A stretch of 64,000 nucleotides of DNA from NCBI RefSeq assembly GCF_013283645.1, contig NZ_JABEKV010000001.1, positions 1,170,577-1,234,576 of the forward strand. Reading direction: 5' to 3'. A program made the position numbers and the translations under genes. The notes beneath the pieces are model-generated. The model saw only the letters and a list, made by a program, of their open reading frames with translations, was not told the DNA's origin and ran no database searches. Origin of the DNA: Sinorhizobium psoraleae. Its GTDB lineage: Bacteria > Pseudomonadota > Alphaproteobacteria > Rhizobiales > Rhizobiaceae. Positions within the stretch are counted from its first letter, which is position 1; every line of letters begins with the position of its first letter. Shown here piece after piece: positions 35,607 to 43,289 of this stretch.

Positions 35607-37103
35607 TCATGCCACCTCCTCGAACCGCCGCAACTGAGCCTTCTCGCCGGTGCTTTCGAGGAAGAAGCGCATCAGCAGGTTCTTTGCCGCCAGCATGCGA
35701 TAGGCGCTCGTGGCGCGCCAGTCGTTAATCGGCTGGTAGTCGGTATCGAGAGCCGCCTGTGCAGCGCGAATGGTTTCCTCGCTCCAGCGCTGCCCGATGA
35801 GGGCAGCTTCCGCGGCCTTCGCGCGCTTCGGCGTGGCGGCCATGCCTCCGTAGGCGATGAGGGCGGTGCGGACGTGATTGTTCTCGTCAAGCGCGACGCG
35901 GAAGGCGCCGAGCAGTGCGGAGATGTCCTCGTCGCGGCGCTTGGAGAGCTTGTAGGCGGCGAAGTGGTCACCGTGCAACGCAGGAACGAAGATGCTTTCG
36001 ACGAATTCGCCCGGCTTGCGATCCTGCCTGCCGTAGGCGATGAAGAAATCCTCGAGCGGCAGCGTGCGTGTGCCGTCCTTCGAACCCAACGTGACCGCTG
36101 CCCCGAGGACGATCAGCGGCGGCGGGCTGTCGCCGATCGGCGAGCCGTTGGCGATGTTGCCGCCGATCGTGCCCATGTTGCGGACCTGTTCGCCGCCGAT
36201 GCGGTCGATGAGTCTGCCGAAGGCTGGGTAGGCGCTGGAGAGGGCGTCGAACGCGGCCGTATAGCTCACGCCGGCGCCGATCGTCAGGCCGGCTTCCGTG
36301 CGGTCGATCCGTTGCAGCTCGGCGATGCCGTTGATGAACACCGCCGGATTCAGCGTTCGCATCTGCTTGGTCACCCAGAGACCGACGTCGGTTGCGCCTG
36401 CGACGATCGTCGCGGTAGGATGTTCCGAGAGAACGGTGGCGAGACTGGCAGCGTCGGCGGGCACGATTAGACAGTCTTCGCCCTTACCGACAACGATCGT
36501 TTCCTGCGGCTGCAAAGCCTTCAGCCGCGCGGTGACCGCTTCCCGGGTGCGCATGATCGGATCGAAAATCGCGGATGGGTGTTCGCGCGCCGCGGCTTCC
36601 GCCGCGCGCACGATCGGCTCATAGCCGGTGCAACGACAGAGATTGCCTTGCAGCGCCTTCTCGATCGCGGCTCGGCTCGGGTTGTCGTTCGTCAGCCACA
36701 GGCCATAGAGCGACATGACGAAGCCCGGCGTGCAGAAGCCGCATTGTGAGCCGTGAAGATCGACCATTGCCTGCTGCACTGGATGGAGCGTGCCGTCCTT
36801 GGCCGCGAGGTGCTCGACGGTCACGACATGCGTCGCGTTCAGCGAACCGACGAAGCGGATGCAGGCGTTGACGCTTTCATAGACGAGCCTTTCGCCGCCC
36901 TGGCCGTCCTTCGCGAGGCGGCCGACGAGCACGGTACAAGCGCCACAATCGCCTTCGGCGCAACCTTCCTTGGTCCCGGTCAGCCGGCGCTCCAGCCTGA
37001 GAAAGTCGAGCAATGTCGCGGTCGGCGCGACTTCCGAAACGGCGACTTCCGTGTCGTTCAGGATGAAGCGGATGCTGTCGGCTGCCTGTGCCATGCCTGT
37101 CAT
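35607..37103 (-). CDS. xdhA: Xanthine dehydrogenase small subunit (2Fe-2S and FAD)
   Basis: A 498-residue subunit. The N-terminal [2Fe-2S] domain has CAEGDCGAC, the second [2Fe-2S] domain has CGFCTPGFVMSLYGL and NLCRCTGYEPI, and the FAD domain has IVAGATDVGLWVTKQM and EQVRNMGTIGGNIANGSPIGDSPPPLIVL. It passes electrons from the XdhB molybdenum centre to NAD+. It is the second gene of the bdhA-xdhA-xdhB order, 165 bases after bdhA, the gap being filled by two palindromic repeats. ATG 37094 is an alternative start. Confidence 0.94.
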   Translation of the reverse strand: MTGMAQAADSIRFILNDTEVAVSEVAPTATLLDFLRLERRLTGTKEGCAEGDCGACTVLVGRLAKDGQGGERLVYESVNACIRFVGSLNATHVVTVEHLAAKDGTLHPVQQAMVDLHGSQCGFCTPGFVMSLYGLWLTNDNPSRAAIEKALQGNLCRCTGYEPIVRAAEAAAREHPSAIFDPIMRTREAVTARLKALQPQETIVVGKGEDCLIVPADAASLATVLSEHPTATIVAGATDVGLWVTKQMRTLNPAVFINGIAELQRIDRTEAGLTIGAGVSYTAAFDALSSAYPAFGRLIDRIGGEQVRNMGTIGGNIANGSPIGDSPPPLIVLGAAVTLGSKDGTRTLPLEDFFIAYGRQDRKPGEFVESIFVPALHGDHFAAYKLSKRRDEDISALLGAFRVALDENNHVRTALIAYGGMAATPKRAKAAEAALIGQRWSEETIRAAQAALDTDYQPINDWRATSAYRMLAAKNLLMRFFLESTGEKAQLRRFEEVA

Positions 37104-37114
37104 TCCGTGGCTAC

Positions 37115-37217
37115 TGCATGTTTTCTCAATCGTATAACCGATTTAAGGATAAAACATGCAGCAATTCAAAGTGCTGCAGCGTCCTTTGCGCTTCCGATAA
37201 GAAGTGCGGCGCTGTAG
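37115..37217. repeat. Palindromic mosaic repeat (CAGCG/CGCTGTAG family), copy 2, complete
   Basis: Left palindrome TGCATGTTTT (37115-37124) with AAAACATGCA (37151-37160), then GCAATTCAAAGTG and the right palindrome CTGCAGCG (37174-37181) with CGGCGCTGTAG (37207-37217). This is the best-preserved plus-strand copy, a two-hairpin unit of about 100 bases. It lies between xdhA and bdhA. Confidence 0.85.
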
Positions 37218-37223
37218 ACCGGC

Positions 37224-37270
37224 GGAGCGGGGTGCGAGCCGAAAACCGCCCACACTTTTCATCCCGCTCT
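37224..37270. repeat. Inverted repeat GGAGCGGGGT...ATCCCGCTCT, copy 2
   Basis: Second copy of the 7581-7630 element (inner part CCGAAAACCGCCCACACTTTTC). It directly abuts the preceding mosaic repeat and overlaps the bdhA stop codon by two bases, so it forms the 3' hairpin of bdhA transcripts. Confidence 0.75.
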
Positions 37271-38045
37271 ATTGCGCGGTCCAGCCGCCATCCATCGAGA
37301 CATGCGTGCCGGTGATCTGCGCGGCATCATCGCTCGCAAGATAGAGCGCCAGCGATGCCACCTGCTCGACGGTGATGAATTTCTTGGTCGGCTGGCCCTT
37401 GAGCATCACGTCGTTCACCACCTGCGCCTCGGTAATGCCGCGCGTCCTCGCCTGGTCCGGAATCTGCTTCTCGACAAGCGGTGTCAGTACGTAGCCGGGG
37501 CAGATCGAGTTCGCGGTGATGCCGTTTTCCGCGACTTCCAGCGCGACCGTCTTCGTCAAGCCCATGACACCATGCTTGGCCGCCACATAGGCGGACTTGA
37601 ACGGCGAGGCGACGAGCCCATGCGCGGAGGCGATATTGATGATACGCCCCCAGCCTTTCGCCTTCATGCCCGGGAGAGCGGCGCGGATTGTGTGGAAGGA
37701 GGAAGAGAGATTGATGGCAATGATCCGGTCCCATTGTTCGACCGGAAAATCCTCGACCTTCTCGACGTATTGCACGCCGGCATTGTTGACGAGGATATCG
37801 ACGCCGCCGAAGCGTGCCGCCGCAGTCGCCATCAGATCGGCTATCTCGTCCGGTTTGGTCATGTCAGCCGGATGGTAGATGGCGGTGCCGCTTCCGAGAC
37901 CGGCGACCTCGTCCGTCACCGCCCTGATCTCGTCCGGCGCCCCGAAGCCGTTCAACACGATATTGGCGCCGGTTTTCGCGAAAGTCTTGGCAATCGCCAG
38001 CCCGATGCCGCTCGTCGAACCCGTTATGACCGCAGTTTTCGTCAT
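37269..38045 (-). CDS. bdhA: D-3-hydroxybutyrate dehydrogenase
   Basis: A 258-residue short-chain dehydrogenase. The NAD-binding ITGSTSGIGLAIAKTFAKTGA is followed by LVNNAGVQYVEKVEDFP, catalytic Ser-Tyr-Lys as NIASAHGLVASPFKSAYVAAKHG, and the C-terminal GTHVSMDGGWTAQ. The long IPDQARTRGITEAQVVNDVMLKGQPTKKF insertion is the mark of bacterial 3-hydroxybutyrate dehydrogenases. It oxidises 3-hydroxybutyrate from PHB breakdown to acetoacetate. In S. meliloti bdhA heads a mixed operon with xdhA2-xdhB2 (work of Charles and colleagues), and the same order is seen here. Confidence 0.95.
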   Translation of the reverse strand: MTKTAVITGSTSGIGLAIAKTFAKTGANIVLNGFGAPDEIRAVTDEVAGLGSGTAIYHPADMTKPDEIADLMATAAARFGGVDILVNNAGVQYVEKVEDFPVEQWDRIIAINLSSSFHTIRAALPGMKAKGWGRIINIASAHGLVASPFKSAYVAAKHGVMGLTKTVALEVAENGITANSICPGYVLTPLVEKQIPDQARTRGITEAQVVNDVMLKGQPTKKFITVEQVASLALYLASDDAAQITGTHVSMDGGWTAQ

Positions 38046-38250
38046 TCTCGTTCTCTCCCTCGCGATGCCGCCCGATCTCATCGGTTCGAGCGGTTGCGGG
38101 CGGAGGCCGCTGCGCCTTCCTCGTTCCGCCCTCGGCCCGGTTCTGCAATGCAACAGCGTCAACCTACGCGGAAAAATATGGGAGTGACAATTGTGTTTTT
38201 CAGATTGCCGACGCAGATTTGGCACCGTTCGCAGGGGCGATGAAGTTGCG

Positions 38251-38291
38251 TTTCGTTTTCGTTTGACATTCGTTTTTTCATCGTATTGAAG
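38251..38291 (+). promoter_or_regulatory. glpK promoter region with TTTCG repeats (candidate GlpR/DeoR-type site)
   Basis: TTTCGTTTTCGTTT (38251-38264) and a further ATTCGTTTTTT (38269-38279) give phased TTCG units of the sort bound by DeoR-family GlpR repressors. They overlap TTGACA (38263-38268) and a weak TATTGA. The glpK start is 60 bases downstream. Assignment is by pattern only. Confidence 0.4.
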
Positions 38292-38350
38292 TTTTGCGAA
38301 TGTCGGCTTTGAGGAAGGCGCGACGTCGAGGTAAGGCCGGGGAGGGGCGC

Positions 38351-39844
38351 ATGGGCGAATATATTCTCGCGATCGATCAGGGCACGACATCGAGCCGGGC
38401 GATCGTTTTCGACCGCAAGCAGAAGGTCGCCGGCGTCGGCCAGAAGGAATTCAGGCAGCATTTCCCGAAGTCGGGCTGGGTCGAGCACGACCCGGAAGAA
38501 ATCTGGCAAACGGTTCTCTTCACCGTCAAGGAGGCGATCGGAAACGCGGGTATTTCCGCAAGCGAGATCGCCGCGATCGGCATCACGAACCAGCGCGAGA
38601 CGGTGGTCGTCTGGGAGCGGGAGACCGGCAAGCCGATCCACAATGCGATCGTCTGGCAGGATCGCCGCACGGCGCCTTTCTGTGAAAAGCTGAAGAAGCA
38701 GGGACTCGAAAAGACCTTTGCGAAGAAGACGGGTTTGCTGCTCGATCCCTATTTCTCAGGCACGAAGCTCAACTGGCTGCTTTCGAACGTGAAGGGGGCG
38801 CGGGTGCGCGCGGCAAAGGGCGAGCTTTGCTTCGGCACGATCGACACTTTCCTCATCTGGCGGCTCACCGGCGGTAAGTCCTTCGCCACGGACGCGACCA
38901 ACGCATCGCGCACGCTCCTCTACAACATCGCCGACAATGCCTGGGACGACGACCTGCTCGATATTCTGCGCGTTCCGCGGGCGATGCTGCCAGAGGTCAA
39001 GGATTGCGCCGCCGACTTCGGCGTGGCTGATGCAGCGCTCTTCGGGGCGGCGATCCCGATCCTCGGCGTTGCCGGCGACCAGCAGGCGGCGACGATCGGT
39101 CAGGCCTGCTTCATGCCCGGCATGCTGAAATCGACCTATGGCACCGGCTGCTTCGCCCTGCTCAACACCGGCAGCGACATCGTCCGCTCAAAGAACCGCC
39201 TGCTTACCACCATCGCCTATCGTCTCGATGGCGAAACCACCTACGCGCTCGAGGGTTCGATCTTCGTTGCCGGTGCGGCCGTGCAATGGCTGCGCGATGG
39301 TCTCAAGGTGATCAAGGCGGCCCCGGACACCGGCACGCTTGCCGAGAGTGCAGATCCCTCGCAGGACGTCTATCTCGTTCCGGCCTTTACCGGCCTCGGC
39401 GCGCCGCACTGGGATCCGGACGCGCGCGGCGCGATCTTCGGCATGACCCGGAACACGGGCCCGGCGGAGTTTGCCCGGGCCGCGCTCGAAGCTGTCTGCT
39501 ACCAGACCCGAGATCTGCTCGAGGCCATGCACAAGGACTGGCGTAACGGCGGCAAGGAAACGGTGCTGCGGGTCGACGGAGGCATGGTCGCGTCCGACTG
39601 GACGATGCAGCGCCTCTCCGATCTGCTCGACGCGCCGGTTGATCGTCCCGTGATTCTCGAGACGACGGCGCTTGGTGTTGCCTGGCTCGCCGGAAGCCGT
39701 GCCGGTATTTGGCCAAGCCAGGAGGAGTTCGCGAGGTCCTGGGCGCGCGACCGGCGCTTCGAGCCGACGATGGACGAGGTGACACGCAAGGGGAAGCTCA
39801 AGGGCTGGCGCAGCGCGGTCAAGAGGACGTTGATCGCGGCTTAG
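38351..39844 (+). CDS. glpK: Glycerol kinase
   Basis: A 497-residue FGGY-family kinase. [16 protein letters not shown] is the phosphate-1 loop, [30 protein letters not shown] the glycerol-binding region, and [36 protein letters not shown] the second ATPase half. It phosphorylates glycerol to sn-glycerol 3-phosphate. It is a single-gene unit divergent from bdhA, with a GGGGAGGGGCGC ribosome site before ATG 38351. No glpD or glp transporter genes are adjacent. Confidence 0.96.
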   Translation: MGEYILAIDQGTTSSRAIVFDRKQKVAGVGQKEFRQHFPKSGWVEHDPEEIWQTVLFTVKEAIGNAGISASEIAAIGITNQRETVVVWERETGKPIHNAIVWQDRRTAPFCEKLKKQGLEKTFAKKTGLLLDPYFSGTKLNWLLSNVKGARVRAAKGELCFGTIDTFLIWRLTGGKSFATDATNASRTLLYNIADNAWDDDLLDILRVPRAMLPEVKDCAADFGVADAALFGAAIPILGVAGDQQAATIGQACFMPGMLKSTYGTGCFALLNTGSDIVRSKNRLLTTIAYRLDGETTYALEGSIFVAGAAVQWLRDGLKVIKAAPDTGTLAESADPSQDVYLVPAFTGLGAPHWDPDARGAIFGMTRNTGPAEFARAALEAVCYQTRDLLEAMHKDWRNGGKETVLRVDGGMVASDWTMQRLSDLLDAPVDRPVILETTALGVAWLAGSRAGIWPSQEEFARSWARDRRFEPTMDEVTRKGKLKGWRSAVKRTLIAA

Positions 39845-40113
39845 GTGGCAGCGTTTCGCCTGTGCTTCTGCCGGGCTCGTTTACAAAACGCGTAACGCGG
39901 ACATCTGCGGATGGCAGCAATAAGGCGCTGCTGCCGAGCATTGATGATTCGATGCATCTCCGATGGGATATGGGAATTTCAAGAATGCCCTTGGTGCTGC
40001 TTGCGCAATCCGAACTCCCGGGCATTGCGCGAGAAGGCGCGCCAGGTCTCGGTAACGCCGGCCTGTAGACGGTCGCTTGCTCTATCGAACATCGTCACGT
40101 CGGCGGTTGGGAC
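39845..40113. other. Non-coding stretch between glpK and the ArsR-family operon
   Basis: I see no supported gene here. A 37-codon minus-strand frame (39979-40092, product begins FDRASDRLQAGVTETWRAF) looks protein-like but has no ribosome site and stops early, so it may be a remnant of a longer gene. Confidence 0.4.
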
Positions 40114-40144
40114 TTGACTCACGTATAGCTCGATAGCTATACGT
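40114..40144 (+). promoter_or_regulatory. Promoter with overlapping operator for the ArsR-type gene
   Basis: TTGACT at 40114-40119 and CTATAC at 40137-40142 are spaced by 17 bases. The spacer and -10 are covered by an inverted repeat with 10-base arms, ACGTATAGCT (40121-40130) and AGCTATACGT (40135-40144). A repressor bound here would block RNA polymerase. The downstream gene encodes an ArsR-family protein 32 bases later, so autorepression is likely. Confidence 0.7.
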
Positions 40145-40175
40145 TGATCAATAGCCAGCAGGGTATCGATCCCAG

Positions 40176-40499
40176 ATGTCGAACACTCACGACATGCTCT
40201 TTAGAACGCTTGCCGATCCGACTCGGCGGGCTCTCTTTGAACGCCTATGCCGCGAAGGGGAAAGGACCGTCGGAGCCCTGACGGCGCGGGCCGGGGTCTC
40301 GCAACCGGTCGTCTCAAAGCATCTCGGGGTCCTGAAGCAGGCCGGATTGGTGCGCGACCGCCACGAAGGTCGCCACACATACTACAGCGCCCAACTCGGC
40401 GCGCTTGCCCCTCTGGTCGACTGGACGAGCCAGATGGCCGGTTTCTGGCAAAGCCGCTTCGACGACCTCGAAGACCTACTGAAAAGGATGGACCAATGA
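40176..40499 (+). CDS. ArsR-family regulator (SdpR-like)
   Basis: A 107-residue winged-helix protein: MLFRTLADPTRRALFERLC, recognition helix VGALTARAGVSQPVVSKHLGVLKQAGLV, wing DRHEGRHTYYSAQ. There is no cysteine cluster for metal binding. Pairing with an AHSA1/SRPBCC gene, which overlaps it as ATGA, is the common SdpR-type arrangement. It probably binds the inverted repeat just upstream. Confidence 0.9.
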   Translation: MSNTHDMLFRTLADPTRRALFERLCREGERTVGALTARAGVSQPVVSKHLGVLKQAGLVRDRHEGRHTYYSAQLGALAPLVDWTSQMAGFWQSRFDDLEDLLKRMDQ

Positions 40500-40924
40500 A
40501 CGAAACGTCCGAAACGCGCTCTGTCGTGGTCGAACGCGAGATCCCTCATCCGCCGGAAAAGATCTGGCGTGCGCTCACCCAGCCACACCTGGTCGAGGAG
40601 TGGCTGATGAAGAACGATTTCAAACCTGTCGTGGGCCACCGTTTCAATCTTCGCGGAGACTGGGGTGGAGTATTGGACTGCGAGGTCCTTGCCGTGGAGC
40701 CGAACAAAAAGCTGACCTACACCTGGAATTTCGCCCACGAGGATCCGGCTTACGATTTGAAGAGCGTGGTTACTTTCACACTCATCCCAACGAGCACGGG
40801 GACCCAGCTGCGCATGGAGCAGTCGGGCTTCCGACCGGAACAGCGGCAGGCGTACGGAGGCGCCAACGCGGGATGGCAGCAGTTCCTTGCGAATCTGGAG
40901 CAGGTCCTGGCGAGGATGGATTGA
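40496..40924 (+). CDS. SRPBCC (AHSA1-like) domain protein
   Basis: A 142-residue START-fold protein: SVVVEREIPHPPEKIWRALTQPHLVEEWL, then FNLRGDWGGVLDCEVLAVEPNKKLTYTW and a C-terminal YGGANAGWQQFLANLEQVL. These cup-shaped domains bind hydrophobic ligands. The start overlaps the ArsR stop by four bases. Ligand and role unknown; the operon includes a small membrane protein downstream. Confidence 0.88.
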   Translation: MNETSETRSVVVEREIPHPPEKIWRALTQPHLVEEWLMKNDFKPVVGHRFNLRGDWGGVLDCEVLAVEPNKKLTYTWNFAHEDPAYDLKSVVTFTLIPTSTGTQLRMEQSGFRPEQRQAYGGANAGWQQFLANLEQVLARMD

Positions 40925-40995
40925 AGTCTGCCGCACCGTCCGAAATGGGCCCGTGAGGCCCGATTCACTGCGCTTCATGCTAGTGGGAGGTCTCA

Positions 40996-41223
40996 ATGAA
41001 CTGGAATATGTGGATTCGGCAAATCCACCGCTGGTTGTCCATCGCCTTCACGGTGACCGTGATCGCCAACTTCGTCACCATGGGCCTGGGGGAGCCTCCT
41101 GTCTGGGTGGTCTATTCGCCACTGCTCCCGCTCTTCCTGCTGCTGTTCACCGGCCTCTACATGTTCATGTTGCCGTACGCTATGAAGTGGCGTGGCGGTC
41201 GGCCTACTGCTGCAATGAAGTGA
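40996..41223 (+). CDS. Small two-helix membrane protein
   Basis: A 75-residue protein starting MNWNMWIRQIHRWLSIAFTVTVIANFV, with a second hydrophobic stretch PLLPLFLLLFTGLYMFMLPYA. The RQIHRWLSI beginning recalls PepSY-type membrane proteins. It is 71 bases after the SRPBCC gene with a GGGAGGTCTC site, probably part of the same operon. Function unknown. Confidence 0.72.
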   Translation: MNWNMWIRQIHRWLSIAFTVTVIANFVTMGLGEPPVWVVYSPLLPLFLLLFTGLYMFMLPYAMKWRGGRPTAAMK

Positions 41224-41317
41224 ACACTCCCGTTGGAAACGGTGCGTTTCCTCAACGCGCATTTGCGGCTCGATGTGATGCCAACTATTTCTGTGCAAAC
41301 AGCAACAGGAAGGCATC

Positions 41318-42379
41318 ATGGAACTCGGGCTTTACACATTCGCGGACGTCGATCCCAATGCGATCGACAAGGGTGCCGAAGGACGGAGACGCCTCGCCAA
41401 CCTCCTTGAAGAGATTGAGCTTGCCGACCAGGTCGGGCTCGATGTCTTCGGGCTCGGCGAGCATCACCGGCCGGACTATGCGGCCTCGGCGCCGGCAGTC
41501 ATCCTGGCAGCCGCTGCGTCCCGCACAGCCAAGATCCGGTTGAGCAGCGCGGTAACGGTGCTGAGCTCGGACGATCCGGTACGGGTCTTCCAGCAGTTTT
41601 CAACGCTCGACCTCCTCTCCAACGGCCGCGCCGAGATCATGGCGGGCCGAGGCTCCTTCATCGAGTCCTTCCCGCTCTTCGGCCAGTCGCTCGACGACTA
41701 TGACCAGCTCTTCTCCGAAAAGCTGGATTTGCTGCTGGCGATCCGGGAGACCGAGAAAGTCACCTGGTCGGGCGAGTTGCGTCCGCCGATCAACGACCGT
41801 GGCGTCTATCCGCGTCCGCTGCAGGATCCGCTGCCGCTCTGGATCGCCGTCGGCGGCACGCCGCAGTCGGTCGCTCGGGCCGGCGCGCTCGGCTTGCCGA
41901 TGGCGCTTGCCATCATCGGCGGCGAACCCCGCCGTTTCGCGCCGCTCTTCGATCTCTATCGCGAGGCGGCGCGCCGCGCCGGTCAGGACGTCGCGAAGCT
42001 GAAGACGAGCATCAATGTTCACGGCTTCATCGCCGACACGACGGAGAAGGCGGCTGACCAGTTCTACGGACCGCAGGCGGAAGTCATGAACCGGATCGGC
42101 CGTGAACGTGGCTGGGGACCGACGAACCGCGCCCACTTCGACCAGGCGCGCAGCGCGACCGGCAATCTCTTCCTCGGCGATCCCGAAACCGTGGCCGAGA
42201 AGATCGTCGCGCACCAGAAGCTGTTCCGCAACGACCGCTTCCTGCTGCAGATGGCAATCGGTCCGATGCCGCATGACCAGATCATGCGTGGCATCGAGCT
42301 TTATGGAACCAGGGTGGCGCCGCTGGTCAGGAAGGCGTTGGCCGAGGAAGGCGAGCGGTCTCAACCAGCGAGCGCGTGA
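41318..42379 (+). CDS. LLM-class flavin-dependent oxidoreductase (luciferase-like)
   Basis: A 353-residue bacterial luciferase-like monooxygenase: [93 protein letters not shown], then [30 protein letters not shown]. The substrate cannot be read. It lies 94 bases after the small membrane protein and may or may not share its transcript. AGGAAGG before the ATG. Confidence 0.9.
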   Translation: MELGLYTFADVDPNAIDKGAEGRRRLANLLEEIELADQVGLDVFGLGEHHRPDYAASAPAVILAAAASRTAKIRLSSAVTVLSSDDPVRVFQQFSTLDLLSNGRAEIMAGRGSFIESFPLFGQSLDDYDQLFSEKLDLLLAIRETEKVTWSGELRPPINDRGVYPRPLQDPLPLWIAVGGTPQSVARAGALGLPMALAIIGGEPRRFAPLFDLYREAARRAGQDVAKLKTSINVHGFIADTTEKAADQFYGPQAEVMNRIGRERGWGPTNRAHFDQARSATGNLFLGDPETVAEKIVAHQKLFRNDRFLLQMAIGPMPHDQIMRGIELYGTRVAPLVRKALAEEGERSQPASA

Positions 42380-42446
42380 GTGCGCACCGCCGACGCTGGA
42401 ATATTCGGCTTCGACACGCTACATCTACGCGCGAAAGCGAGACACC

Positions 42447-43196
42447 ATGACCCTCAACAATGATGAAGACCTGCTCCGATTGAAGGAGATCGGCCGCATC
42501 TGCGCCAATGCGCTCCAGGCAATGGGCGAGGCGCTTGAACCCGGCATCACGACGGCGGAACTCGATGCGATCGGCCGCAAGGTTCTGGAGGATGCCGGCG
42601 CGCGCTCGGCGCCGGAGCTCTGCTACCGCTTTCCCGGCGCGACCTGCATCAGCGTCAACGAGGAGATCGCCCATGGCATTCCGGGCACCCGCGTGATCCG
42701 CGCCGGCGACCTCGTCAACATCGATGTTTCGGCCGAGAAGGACGGCATCTTCGCCGATACCGGCGCTTCCTTTCCGGTGTCGCCGGTGACCGCAGCAGTC
42801 GACAGGCTTTGCCGTGATGGCAGGCGCGCCATGTGGGTCGGATTGAAGCAGGTACGTCCGGGTCAATCCCTGGCGGCGATCGGCAATGCCATCGGCGACT
42901 TTGCCCGTAAGAACCGCTATTCGCTCGTGACCAACCTTGCGAGCCACGGCATCGGCCGTTCGCTGCATGAAGAGCCGGGCGAGATCGCCACCTGGCCGGA
43001 CCCGTCCGAGCGGCGACACATGACCGATGGCATGGTTTTCACCGTGGAGCCGTTCTTGTCGACGGGCGCCCACTGGGCGGAAGGCGGAGACGATGACTGG
43101 ACGCTCTACAGCGAGCCGCGCGCTCCGACGGTGCAGTATGAACATACCGTCGTCGTCACGCGCGGCGGGCCGCTGGTCGTGACTTTGCCGGGCTGA
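42447..43196 (+). CDS. map: Type I methionine aminopeptidase
   Basis: A 249-residue methionine aminopeptidase. The metal ligands are visible in order: two Asp in NIDVSAEKDGIFADTG, His in NLASHGIGRSLHEEPG, Glu in FTVEPFLS and Glu in TVQYEHTVVVT. It removes the initiator Met. The N-terminus lacks the zinc-finger extension. Its isolated position next to the LLM oxidoreductase suggests an accessory copy rather than the housekeeping map, but this cannot be confirmed here. The start is at ATG 42447; the open frame before it is not protein-like. Confidence 0.9.
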   Translation: MTLNNDEDLLRLKEIGRICANALQAMGEALEPGITTAELDAIGRKVLEDAGARSAPELCYRFPGATCISVNEEIAHGIPGTRVIRAGDLVNIDVSAEKDGIFADTGASFPVSPVTAAVDRLCRDGRRAMWVGLKQVRPGQSLAAIGNAIGDFARKNRYSLVTNLASHGIGRSLHEEPGEIATWPDPSERRHMTDGMVFTVEPFLSTGAHWAEGGDDDWTLYSEPRAPTVQYEHTVVVTRGGPLVVTLPG

Positions 43197-43289
43197 CGCT
43201 CGCCCGATCCCGTGGACCGTTCGATTCCTTCAATAGGACCTTCAATTATAGTCATTTGTCGTCTTCTTGCTGCGGTGCAATAAGAGACC

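Noticed and set aside
38248-38292. FixK/anaerobox or nod box upstream of glpK
   Set aside because: No TTGAT-N4-ATCAA core or nod-box pattern; the TTTCG repeats fit a DeoR-type site better.
41318-42379. Assigning the LLM oxidoreductase to alkanesulfonate or nitrilotriacetate use
   Set aside because: No ssu or nta transport genes nearby and the family is too broad to name a substrate.
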